Source of the DNA: Eubacteriales bacterium
GTDB lineage: Bacteria; Bacillota; Clostridia; Christensenellales; Aristaeellaceae
NCBI GenBank assembly: GCA_028693055.1
Contig: JAQUWD010000020.1
Location: forward strand, 1-57,556
DNA length: 57,556 nt
Direction: 5' to 3'
The translations under genes and the position numbers were made by a program. The notes below the pieces were generated by a model. That model was not told the DNA's origin. It ran no database searches and saw only the letters and a program-made list of their open reading frames with translations. Each line of letters opens with the position of its first letter. The stretch's first letter is position 1. Positions 7,686-15,518 of this stretch are shown here, piece after piece.

Positions 7686-9137
7686 TTACAGCCGAGCGAT
7701 GCTGTCCAGCAGCAGTCGGCGCAGCCGCTCCGGGTCCGCCTTTCCCTTGGTTTCCGCCATGGCCTTCCCCATCAGCGCCTTTTCCACGGTCAGCTTTCCC
7801 GCCTTGTAGCTTACCACCATGTCGGGGTTCGCCGCAAGCACCTTTTCCACCGCCGCGTTCAAAACGCGATCGTCGCTTACCGTGAACAGCTCATGCTCCT
7901 GCGCGTAACGCTCCGGGTCGCAATCCTCCTGAAACAGCGCCCCAAGGATTTTTTTCCCGGTGGAGCTGTTGACCTTGCCGCTGTTCATCAGGTCGCTCAG
8001 CTTGGCTAAATGCTCCGGAGAAATGGGCAGGCTGCTTTCGTCCCGCTCCCCCGTATGTTGGGTATCTCTGGCGGTCAGCTGGGCAAAGACCTCGCCCAGG
8101 ATCAGGTTGGCTAACGCTACAGGGCTTTCGGCCTTTGCCGCGCCCCGCTCAAAATAATCGGCTAGCCAGCGCTCCGCGGTTAACAGCTCCGCCGCATAGG
8201 CGCTGACGCTGTATTCCTTCATGTACCGCTCTCGGCGCTCGTCGGGCAAGGGTGGGATTTTTTCTCGAAGCGCCGTCATATCCTCGTCGGTTAGGTAGAT
8301 TTCCGGCAGATCGGGGTCGGGAAAATAGCGATAGTCCGCGCTGTTTTCCTTGCGGCGCATGCTGGTGGTTTTGCCGCTTTTTTGGTCGAAGCGTCGGGTT
8401 TCCTGCACAACGGTCTCTCCGGCCTCCACCGCTGCCACCTGCCGTTCAAACTCGGCTTCTATCGCTTTTTCAACGCTTTGAAAGGAGTTGAGGTTTTTCA
8501 TCTCCGTGCGGGTGCCAAAGGGCTCCCCCGGCTTATGGATGCTAAGGTTCACGTCGCAGCGCAGGCTACCCTCGTTCATTTTGCAATCGCTGACCCCTGT
8601 ATAGGTCAAAATGGCGCGAAGCTTCCGCAAATAACAGACGGCTTCCTCAGCGGAGCGGATGTCCGGCTCCGAAACGATCTCGATCAAGGGTACCCCGCAG
8701 CGGTTCATATCCAACGCGGTGCCGTTTTTTTCGTCGTGCAGAAGCTTCCCCGCGTCCTCCTCCATATGGATGCGTGTGATACCGATCCGCTTTTCTCCCC
8801 CACTAGTCTGAACGATGAGAAAGCCGTTCTCGCAGAGGGGACGATAAAATTGACTGATTTGGTACGCCTTGGGCAGATCGGGATAGAAGTAGTTTTTACG
8901 ATCAAAACGGCTGCGATGATGAACGTGGCAGTTCAGCGCCATGCCCGCCATGGCGGCGTAGCGCAGCACCTGCTCGTTAAATACGGGCAAGGCCCCGGGC
9001 AGACCCATGCACACTGGGCAGACATAGGTGTTGGGCTCCGCGCCGAAGGCGTTTAAGCAGGAGCAGAAAATTTTGCTCCGGGTATGAAGCTCCACATGGG
9101 TTTCCAAGCCGATGACCATTTCATAACCCAATTTCAT
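7686..9137 (-). CDS. gatB: Aspartyl/glutamyl-tRNA(Asn/Gln) amidotransferase subunit B
   Basis: 483 residues, the normal GatB length. The start is the ATG inside the ATGA overlap with the gatA stop, with GGGAG upstream. GatB activates the Asp or Glu carried on tRNA with ATP and receives ammonia from GatA. Visible blocks are GLETHVEL, KNYFYPDLPKAYQISQ, GITRIHMEEDAGK and NRCGVPLIEIVSEPD; the helical and YqeY-like tail that recognises tRNA follows (about residues 300-483). It is translationally coupled to gatA. The third subunit, GatC, is not free-standing here but is fused to AspS at 10934. Confidence 0.97.
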   Translation of the reverse strand: MKLGYEMVIGLETHVELHTRSKIFCSCLNAFGAEPNTYVCPVCMGLPGALPVFNEQVLRYAAMAGMALNCHVHHRSRFDRKNYFYPDLPKAYQISQFYRPLCENGFLIVQTSGGEKRIGITRIHMEEDAGKLLHDEKNGTALDMNRCGVPLIEIVSEPDIRSAEEAVCYLRKLRAILTYTGVSDCKMNEGSLRCDVNLSIHKPGEPFGTRTEMKNLNSFQSVEKAIEAEFERQVAAVEAGETVVQETRRFDQKSGKTTSMRRKENSADYRYFPDPDLPEIYLTDEDMTALREKIPPLPDERRERYMKEYSVSAYAAELLTAERWLADYFERGAAKAESPVALANLILGEVFAQLTARDTQHTGERDESSLPISPEHLAKLSDLMNSGKVNSSTGKKILGALFQEDCDPERYAQEHELFTVSDDRVLNAAVEKVLAANPDMVVSYKAGKLTVEKALMGKAMAETKGKADPERLRRLLLDSIARL

Positions 9138-10645
9138 TTCCGTTCGCTCCCTTCCGTAAAGTCGTAAGGATGCAGCCCTGCGTTCACCTTTTCGCTCTGC
9201 TCGTAGCAAGCGGCGGCTCCCATCAGCGTGGGCAGGCTGTCCCGCGCGCCCATTAGGCTCATGCCGATGGGCAGTCCGGAGGAGGATAGGCCGCAGGGCA
9301 GGCTGACGGCAGGCAGCCCCGTGATGTTGGCAGGAACGGTATAGATGTCCCCTAGATACATCTCCATGGGATCGGCGGTTTTCTCGCCCAATCGATAGGC
9401 GGGGGTAGGCGCAACCGGGCTTAACAGCGCTGCGCAGTCCGTAAGAGCCTGCGCAACGTCGTAGCGCAAAAGCTCCCGCACCTGCTGCGCCTTTAGATAG
9501 TATTGATCCTGATAGCCGCTGCTTAACGCGAAGGTACCCAGCATGACGCGACGCTTTACCTCCATGCCGAAGGCTTCCTGCCTGCTCTTGCGGTACAGCT
9601 CATCCAAATCCGCATATTCCTTTGCCCGGTAGCCGTAGCGCACCCCGTCGAAGCGGGCTAAATTGCTGGAGGCTTCGGCGCTGGAAATCACATAATAAGC
9701 GCTTAACGCATAGGGCAGGGAAGGCACGCTGACCTCCTTAACCTCCGCGCCTAAGGCCTTTAGGCGCTGGGCGGCGTGTAAGAGCGCATCCTTGACCTCC
9801 TCCTGCAATCCCTGACCGAAGCATTCCTTGGGCAGTCCGAAGCAAAGCCCAAAAAGCGGCGCGGAGCCTTTCTTGATATCCGTCGTAAAATTCGCCTGTA
9901 GCGCGCCGTCACTGGTTGCGTCGTGAGCGTCGTAGCCAGCGATGACATTCATAACGAGCGCCGCATCCGCGGCGGTCTTACATAAAGGCCCGATTTGATC
10001 TAGTGAGCTGGCAAAGGCCACCAATCCATAGCGGCTGACAGTGCCGTAAGCGGGCTTTACGCCTACCACGCCGCAGAAGGAGGCCGGCTGGCGAATGCTG
10101 CCGCCGGTATCGCTGCCTAACGCAACGGGGGTCATGCCTGCCGCTACGGCAGCGGCTGACCCGCCTGAGGAGCCCCCCGGCACATACTCCAAATTCCAAG
10201 GGTTTCTCGTAACCCCCATGGCGCTGTTTTCGGTGCTGGAGCCCATGGCAAACTCGTCCATGTTCAGCCGCCCCAAAATGGGCATGCCCGCTGCCTGTAG
10301 CTTCGCAACAACGGTGGAGGTATAAGGCGAGCGAAAGTCAGCTAGCATCTTGCTGGCGCAGGAGCACAAATGCCCTTTCATGACCATGTTATCCTTAATG
10401 GCTACAGGAATCCCATCTAAAGCTGATAACGTTCTCTTTTCAGCCCGTCGTTGATCCGCCATCGCCGCCCCAGCCAACGCTTCCTCCTCAAACACCTCTA
10501 AAAACGCATGAATTTGTAAATCTCGTTCTCTAATACAGTTCAAATAAGCCCGCGTAATCTCCGTAGAGGAAACCTCGCCCCTATCTAGCAGTCGAACCAA
10601 TTCGACCACAGTAAGCCCGCATAGCGCGGGAATCCTATCGTTCAT
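9134..10645 (-). CDS. gatA: Aspartyl/glutamyl-tRNA amidotransferase subunit A (glutaminase)
   Basis: 503 residues, amidase-signature family. The catalytic Lys lies in IPVAIKDN, the cis-Ser in GGSSGGSAAAVAAG and the nucleophile Ser in GSDTGGSIRQPA, so all three active-site elements are present. The protein hydrolyses glutamine and passes ammonia to GatB. The ribosome binding site is AGAAGGAG, 8 nt before the ATG. The stop overlaps gatB by 4 bp. Upstream lies a 288-bp palindrome-rich gap and then aspS-gatC, so it is unclear whether gatA-gatB is read through from the T-box promoter or has its own weak promoter. Confidence 0.97.
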   Translation of the reverse strand: MNDRIPALCGLTVVELVRLLDRGEVSSTEITRAYLNCIRERDLQIHAFLEVFEEEALAGAAMADQRRAEKRTLSALDGIPVAIKDNMVMKGHLCSCASKMLADFRSPYTSTVVAKLQAAGMPILGRLNMDEFAMGSSTENSAMGVTRNPWNLEYVPGGSSGGSAAAVAAGMTPVALGSDTGGSIRQPASFCGVVGVKPAYGTVSRYGLVAFASSLDQIGPLCKTAADAALVMNVIAGYDAHDATSDGALQANFTTDIKKGSAPLFGLCFGLPKECFGQGLQEEVKDALLHAAQRLKALGAEVKEVSVPSLPYALSAYYVISSAEASSNLARFDGVRYGYRAKEYADLDELYRKSRQEAFGMEVKRRVMLGTFALSSGYQDQYYLKAQQVRELLRYDVAQALTDCAALLSPVAPTPAYRLGEKTADPMEMYLGDIYTVPANITGLPAVSLPCGLSSSGLPIGMSLMGARDSLPTLMGAAACYEQSEKVNAGLHPYDFTEGSERK

Positions 10646-10933
10646 TGCTTTACTCCTTCTCTAATCAAACAAAGCTCCTGATTATCAACAAGTCGCACAT
10701 AATCCTCACCCTGCCCGTGAAACGGGCAGGACAGCGTGTCAAAAAGCGCTACGCGCTTTTTTGCCAGTTACGGTACAGTTTGCGGCTTTTCCGCAAACTG
10801 CCCACCCGATCGGCAAAGTTGGTCGATACGAATGTAGTCAGGGTAGCCTATGGGTTTTCCTGCCCGTGAAACGGGCAGGACCCGGGTTTCCAAAGGGGCT
10901 TTGTCCCTTTGGCGGGGTGTAGGGGCAGAGCCC
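10646..10933. repeat. Palindrome cluster between aspS-gatC and gatA
   Basis: Six hairpins lie in this gap. An identical 21-mer palindrome (CCTGCCCGT-GAA-ACGGGCAGG) occurs at 10710-10730 and 10859-10879. Others are AAAAAGCGC/GCGCTTTTT (10741-10761), CAGTTTGCGG/CCGCAAACTG (10776-10800), CCAAAGGG/CCCTTTGG (10890-10912) and GTAGGGGC/GCCCCTAC (10919-10937). The last overlaps the stop codon of aspS-gatC. The G-rich hairpins resemble interspersed palindromic repeats of clostridial genomes. They may attenuate or process the message. No gene is present. Confidence 0.75.
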
Positions 10934-13015
10934 CTACTCGAAGGTTTTGGGGACGGTGATGCAGCGACTGTCAGTAGTTTTGGCGTTTAAGAGAACATCG
11001 TCGATCGTGAAGCTTTCGCCGGGAACGTCCTGACGTATGTTTTGGTTGCGACCGGGAGCGCGGGGCTTTTTGGGGGCTTCCCGCTGAAGGGTGGATAGCT
11101 CTCCGGCAAAGTCGATGATGCTGGAGAATTCCTTGTCCATACGGCGTTCCTCGTCGGGGCTGAGGGTGAGCATGCTCAGTAGAGCGGTGTTCTGAACCGT
11201 TTCCCGGTTCAGACGCTGGGATTGCTCCGCTTTGCCCGCTTCCGCAACGTTCACGCCTAGCTTGAGGGCTTCTAGCTGGGAAGCGTCCACATAGTCTGGC
11301 GCGCCGGTCATGAGACAGCTAGCGTCCTTGGTCTTGGGGAAGGCGATTACCTCCCGTAAAGAGGACGCGCCGCAGAGCAGCATGCATAAACGGTCGATGC
11401 CGAAGGCAAAACCGGCATGGGGCGGGGTGCCGAAGCGGAATGCATCCAGAAAGAAACCGAATTTTTCCCGGGCCTGCTCCTTGGTAAAGCCAAGGGCCTT
11501 GAATACCTTTGCCTGAATATCGTTGCGGTGAATACGGACGCTGCCGCTGCCAAGCTCGATGCCGTTCATGACCACATCGTAGGCTTGGGAGCGTACAAGG
11601 GGCTTGGTTTTGTCGTCAAACATCAAGTCCACATCCTCTAAAAAGGGCATGGTGAAGGGATGGTGCATGGCAGCGTAGCGCCCCTCGTCCTTTTTGTACT
11701 CAAACATGGGAAAATCGGTAACCAAGGCAAACTGATAATCGTTGTGGTCAATGAGCCCTAGGAGGTCGCCGCATTTGACCCGCAAGCCGGAAAGCACGCG
11801 GCGTACTACGTCTAGCTCGTCGGCGCAGAAAAGCAGAAAATCGCCGGGCTCGGCGTCCATACGCTGTTCCAGCTCCGCCCATGTTTCCTTGCTAAAATAC
11901 TTGGGCAGTATGGAGTTGATCTCTCCGGTATCCTTGTAAAGGATCCAAGCCATGCCCTTGGCTCCCAGCTTGAGGGCTAAGGCGGTCAAGAGATCGATGG
12001 TAGAGCGGGTAAAGATGGAATACGCACCCTTTACGTTGATGCAGCGCACAACGCCGCCAGCCTTGCGAACGGTGTTGAACACGGTAAACTGGCATTTGTC
12101 CGCAATGTCGCTGACCTCCACAATGGGTAGGTCAAAGCGCAGATCCGGCTTGTCGTTGCCGTATACGTCCATGGCGGTGTGCCAAGTAATGCGCTTGAAG
12201 GGATGGGGGATGGGGCGGCCCATCACCCGCAGAAATAAATCGCTGAATAGCTTTACCAGAAAAGCCAGCATGTCTTCCTGATCTACAAAGCTGCGCTCCA
12301 TATCCAGCTGCGTGAACTCCGGCTGGCGGTCGGCGCGCAAATCCTCGTCCCGGAAGCAGCGGGCTACCTGATAGTATTTGTCCACCCCGCCGATCATCAA
12401 TAGCTGTTTGTAAATCTGCGGGCTTTGGGGCAAAGCGTAAAAGGTGCCGGGGTGCACCCGGCTGGGCACCAGATAATCCCGCGCGCCCTCGGGCGTGGAA
12501 ATGCAAAGGTTGGGGGTTTCCACCTGTAAAAAGCCGTCGTCGTCCAAAAGCCGCTGGGCTTCGCGGATCAGCATGGAACGAAAACGGAGATTCTCGTACA
12601 TTTTAGGGCGGCGTAAATCCAGATAGCGGTATTTGAGGCGTAGCTCCTCCCGGACGGGCTCCTCGTCGCTTAGGGAAAAGGGTAAGGTGTCGCAGGTGGA
12701 AAGAACCTCCATGTGCAGCGCGGCCAGCTCCACCTCGCCGGTGGGCAAAGAAGCGTTGTAGGTACTTTCGTCCCGAAGGCGGATTTCCCCGGTGATGCAA
12801 ACCACACTTTGGTTGCGCAGCCGTTCGGCGGCGGCAAAGCTGTCGGGGTCGACCTGCTTTAGGTCAAAGACCGTTTGCAAAACGCCCTCCCGGTCGCGCA
12901 CGTCCACAAAGATGACGCCGCCCATGTCTCGGCGGGTCAGCACCCAGCCGCAGACGACGGCTTGCTGCCCGATATGCGCCCGGCGCAAGGTTCCACAGTA
13001 ATGGGTCCGTTCCAT
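10934..13015 (-). CDS. aspS-gatC: Aspartyl-tRNA synthetase fused to GatC (AspS-GatC)
   Basis: 693 residues, about 100 longer than bacterial AspRS. Residues 1-590 are a complete class II AspRS. The OB-fold anticodon domain comes first, then [14 protein letters not shown] (173-186), motif 2 [14 protein letters not shown] (221-234), the bacterial insertion domain and motif 3 (GIDRLCML, 539-546). After a linker (591-601), residues 602-693 match a whole GatC: a helical start, [18 protein letters not shown], a Pro-rich crossing segment, and the terminal ITVPKTFE. The residue in the anticodon loop that helps separate discriminating from non-discriminating enzymes (His or Leu in model proteins) is Met31, so sequence alone does not decide it. 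The start has GGAGG 9 nt upstream. A T-box leader controls it. It probably charges both tRNA-Asp and tRNA-Asn and docks GatA/GatB through its own tail. Confidence 0.95.
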   Translation of the reverse strand: MERTHYCGTLRRAHIGQQAVVCGWVLTRRDMGGVIFVDVRDREGVLQTVFDLKQVDPDSFAAAERLRNQSVVCITGEIRLRDESTYNASLPTGEVELAALHMEVLSTCDTLPFSLSDEEPVREELRLKYRYLDLRRPKMYENLRFRSMLIREAQRLLDDDGFLQVETPNLCISTPEGARDYLVPSRVHPGTFYALPQSPQIYKQLLMIGGVDKYYQVARCFRDEDLRADRQPEFTQLDMERSFVDQEDMLAFLVKLFSDLFLRVMGRPIPHPFKRITWHTAMDVYGNDKPDLRFDLPIVEVSDIADKCQFTVFNTVRKAGGVVRCINVKGAYSIFTRSTIDLLTALALKLGAKGMAWILYKDTGEINSILPKYFSKETWAELEQRMDAEPGDFLLFCADELDVVRRVLSGLRVKCGDLLGLIDHNDYQFALVTDFPMFEYKKDEGRYAAMHHPFTMPFLEDVDLMFDDKTKPLVRSQAYDVVMNGIELGSGSVRIHRNDIQAKVFKALGFTKEQAREKFGFFLDAFRFGTPPHAGFAFGIDRLCMLLCGASSLREVIAFPKTKDASCLMTGAPDYVDASQLEALKLGVNVAEAGKAEQSQRLNRETVQNTALLSMLTLSPDEERRMDKEFSSIIDFAGELSTLQREAPKKPRAPGRNQNIRQDVPGESFTIDDVLLNAKTTDSRCITVPKTFE

Positions 13016-13044
13016 AAGTTTTCCCTCCAGAATGGGGGAAGAGA

Positions 13045-13355
13045 CAGAAAACAGCCCTTCGCCCCTAAAGTCGGGGCGAAGGGCTGAAAAAAAGTATTTT
13101 CAAGCCTCCGCGGTACCACCCGCGTTGAACGTCAAGCGTTCCACTCAATCACGGAAACCAATGGATTTCCATTCGCTGTATCGGGCGTACCCGTCCGCGC
13201 CTACTGGAAGCCTTTTCTTTGCTTAACAAGAGAAGCTTCGTTGGGGCAGAGGCTCGGGGATGTTCTTCCCTTCCACGGGTTTGCCGCGTTTTCAGCGTCA
13301 GCGGCTCTCTGCGAAACCCGGCGGTAGAAGGTACTCTTCCCTTCATGGCCTTGCA
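13045..13355 (-). ncRNA. T-box riboswitch leader with Asn (AAC) specifier
   Basis: Transcribed leftwards into aspS-gatC. Stem I has paired arms CGGGTTT/AAACCCG and CCTTC/GAAGG, an AGTA motif (13332-13335), and on the opposite side GAAGAACA, which places the codon AAC (13262-13264) before a purine. The T-box sequence GGGTGGTACCGCGG lies at 13109-13122. The terminator stem is 14 bp (13052-13065 with 13073-13086) with a 7-nt loop and a T-rich tail. Uncharged tRNA would pair with the specifier and with the TGGT of the T-box bulge and stabilise the antiterminator. AAC reads asparagine; aspartate would need GAC or GAT. Confidence 0.9.
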
Positions 13356-13359
13356 CGGG

Positions 13360-13388
13360 ATTATACCGAACCGCCGGGACGGTGTCAA
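13360..13388 (-). promoter_or_regulatory. Consensus sigma-A promoter of the aspS-gatC T-box leader
   Basis: Reverse strand TTGACA (13383-13388), 17-bp spacer, TATAAT (13360-13365): perfect consensus boxes. The -35 box overlaps the stop codon of the upstream MmcQ-like gene, so that operon ends right at this promoter. Confidence 0.92.
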
Positions 13389-13783
13389 GAGAGGGGGTTG
13401 TATCTTTGTTGTATTTCACGCTGGAGCTTTTTGGTCAGCTTGGCAAAAATCAAGGCGTAGGAGCCGTCGCAAAGCTTCTGGATTAGCTCCCGGGGAACGC
13501 TGCCATCCATGCGTACGGAAATCCAACAGCGTTTATCCGAATAGAAGCCCGGAAGAATATCCGTGTATTGACTGCGCAGGAACTCCGACTCCAAGGGGTC
13601 GCATTTGAGATTCAATAGGGGGTGGTTGGCATATTCCACGGCGTGCACGTCGCCGGGGCAGCAGGTAGCCGCAAACATTTTTCCGCCTACCATATACCTA
13701 TGCCAGCCCCATTCCTCCTTGTAATCCTTCACCGCGCCGATTTGATGTAGCAAATAGGCGTCCAGCCAGCTTGTATCAGCCAT
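13385..13783 (-). CDS. MmcQ/YjbR family protein
   Basis: 132 residues. The pattern of an early GWHRYMVGGKMFAA stretch, LNLKCDPLESEFLR and the terminal CDGSYALIFAKLTKK matches the MmcQ/YjbR (DUF419, CyaY-like DNA-binding fold) family. The biochemical role is not established. It overlaps the end of the TetR gene by 8 bp and is the last gene of the efflux operon. The family often accompanies regulators or transporters without a clear link. Confidence 0.8.
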   Translation of the reverse strand: MADTSWLDAYLLHQIGAVKDYKEEWGWHRYMVGGKMFAATCCPGDVHAVEYANHPLLNLKCDPLESEFLRSQYTDILPGFYSDKRCWISVRMDGSVPRELIQKLCDGSYALIFAKLTKKLQREIQQRYNPLS

Positions 13784-14402
13784 ATAGCGCCTCCTCCTTG
13801 GCGGCCGGGTGGGCCGCCTTCACTACCAGTATCTGGCATGCGCCGTCGATAAGGGTTTTGACAGCGTCGTCGTAGCGCCCGCCCACCTCGTTGCGGAAAA
13901 GTAAGGTCATCAGCAGCAGCCGCACCGTAACGCAGGCCGTCTCTATATCGGTGGTGAGCTGCGCTTTGCTTTGGGAAATGAGGTCGCGGATATAGTCGCT
14001 GTCGCTGCGGTATAGCTCCTTTTCCTTTTCGGGAGGCAGCTTGCGCAGAATACGGGGAACCTCTTCCCGGATAAAGGCAATGACGTTGCGCTGCCTTGCC
14101 ACCCGGTAGACCTCGCTAATCGCTAGACTGACCCGCTCCTCAATGGGGCGGTCGGCATGACTGGCAAGTACCTTGGCCGCGTTGCCGTACATTTCCCGGT
14201 GGATACGCTCCACCATATCCAAAAAGAGCATCTCCTTGTTATCGTAAAAGCTGTAAAACGCGCCCTTGCTGATGCCAGCCATCCGTGCCAGCTCGTCGAC
14301 GCTGACGTGCAGCGGTCGGCTTTGGGAGGCGAGGCTCAGCGCGGCGTCCAGAAGCTGACGCTGGATCCGCTCCCGTTCCTTGGGCGTAAAGGCAGTCGCC
14401 AT
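13776..14402 (-). CDS. TetR/AcrR family transcriptional regulator
   Basis: 208 residues. The N-terminal helix-turn-helix (about residues 10-58) contains VSVDELARMAGISKGAFYSFYDNKEMLF, a textbook TetR signature. The rest is an all-helical ligand-binding and dimer domain. It sits directly behind the HlyD-like gene of the ABC efflux operon, so it probably represses that operon. The 29-bp perfect palindrome at 18647-18675 upstream of the first gene is a candidate operator. Confidence 0.88.
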   Translation of the reverse strand: MATAFTPKERERIQRQLLDAALSLASQSRPLHVSVDELARMAGISKGAFYSFYDNKEMLFLDMVERIHREMYGNAAKVLASHADRPIEERVSLAISEVYRVARQRNVIAFIREEVPRILRKLPPEKEKELYRSDSDYIRDLISQSKAQLTTDIETACVTVRLLLMTLLFRNEVGGRYDDAVKTLIDGACQILVVKAAHPAAKEEALYG

Positions 14403-14419
14403 AATGCCTACCGACCTTT

Positions 14420-15496
14420 CTACTTGCTTGCCGGGAGATAAACGGTGGCGTTCATGCCGGGCAGCACTTCCAAGCTGGTTGTAAAGGAAATCTCCACGTT
14501 ATAGTAGGTGGCGTTCTGTTTTTCCTGCCCCATTTGGGCAATGGAGCGCACCGCACCCGCGATTTCCGTGTCCGGGTAACGGTCGAATACCAAATTCAGG
14601 CTGTCGCCGACGTGTACCTTGTCCAAATCCATTTCGTCCACCTCGGCCACCACCTGCATAGAGGATAGGTCGTGCACCGTAATCAGCGTTTGTCCCTTGT
14701 ATACCTGCTGACCGGAGACCACCAGCGGGGCGGACAGCGCGCCGTCGTAGGCCGCCGTTACCTCGGCGGAGGTCACAGAGGCTTCCGCATCCGAGGGGGC
14801 AAGCTCAAATAGAAGCTGTCCCTTGCGCACCTGCTGACCCTGACGGTAATAGCTCTTTAGCACGCGGCCGCTGCCGGTAACAGGCACGTCTGCCGCCCGC
14901 GCAATGGAGCCTAGCCCTACGCAGGTTTTGGTGCCCATTTTTTCGTCACGGTAGATTTTGACCCCGTCGGCGGGGTCGAATTCTCCGGCGGTTAGCTCGA
15001 GGGTAAAATCATCGCCGGAAACCGCAATGACCCGGCCTTCACCGTCGTTGTCCGTGTCCTTGGTTTCCTCGATGTATAGGGTGTCGCCCAGATGAATGAT
15101 TTTGTTTTCGGTGCTGTCGTATGCGCCCTTGGTATTGCATACCACGACGAAGGGCTTGGTCTTTTCAATGGCGGCAATCATGCCGTACTGGGCGATAGCC
15201 GCTTCGCATAGGTCGCCCTCGCTGACAAACACGCCTTGCAGTGTGCCGGTTTCCGGGGCATAGATCTTTACCGTGTCCAAGGTAAAGAGCACGTCCTTGG
15301 CTAGCACCTTGTCGCCGCGCCTCCAAGTAAAGGGCTGCACCACCCCGGAAAAAGGAGCGGTAAGATCATAGGTGTTGACGCTTTCCGCCACAGCGTTGGC
15401 GGTGGAGACAGACGCGGTAGCGGCGGTAGATTCCGCCAGCGCACTGCCGCTTAGCAGCAGGGCGAAGGCGATACAAAGACAAAAAAGCTTTTTCAT
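14420..15496 (-). CDS. Periplasmic-adaptor-like (HlyD/RND MFP) efflux subunit
   Basis: 358 residues from the ATG (MKKLFCLC) that follows GGAAAGG at a suitable distance; two upstream ATGs are too near the SD or overlap the permease gene. A signal peptide ends near ALAES, with no lipobox Cys. The rest has paired lipoyl/barrel-sandwich halves (DLTAPFSGVVQPF, and AAYDGALSAPLVVSGQQVYKGQTL) and a beta-barrel segment (MQVVAEVDEMDLDKVHVGDSLNLVFD). In Gram-positives such adaptors work with MacB-type ABC exporters. It follows the permease by 22 bp. Confidence 0.87.
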   Translation of the reverse strand: MKKLFCLCIAFALLLSGSALAESTAATASVSTANAVAESVNTYDLTAPFSGVVQPFTWRRGDKVLAKDVLFTLDTVKIYAPETGTLQGVFVSEGDLCEAAIAQYGMIAAIEKTKPFVVVCNTKGAYDSTENKIIHLGDTLYIEETKDTDNDGEGRVIAVSGDDFTLELTAGEFDPADGVKIYRDEKMGTKTCVGLGSIARAADVPVTGSGRVLKSYYRQGQQVRKGQLLFELAPSDAEASVTSAEVTAAYDGALSAPLVVSGQQVYKGQTLITVHDLSSMQVVAEVDEMDLDKVHVGDSLNLVFDRYPDTEIAGAVRSIAQMGQEKQNATYYNVEISFTTSLEVLPGMNATVYLPASK

Positions 15497-15518
15497 GGGA
15501 TTCATCCTTTCCATAATG

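Noticed and set aside
9134..13015. Apparent absence of gatC from the gat locus
   Set aside because: The last 92 residues of the aspS ORF are GatC, so the subunit is present as a fusion.
13149..13608. Short ORFs inside the aspS leader
   Set aside because: They fall in the T-box RNA, whose stem, specifier, T-box and terminator elements explain the sequence.
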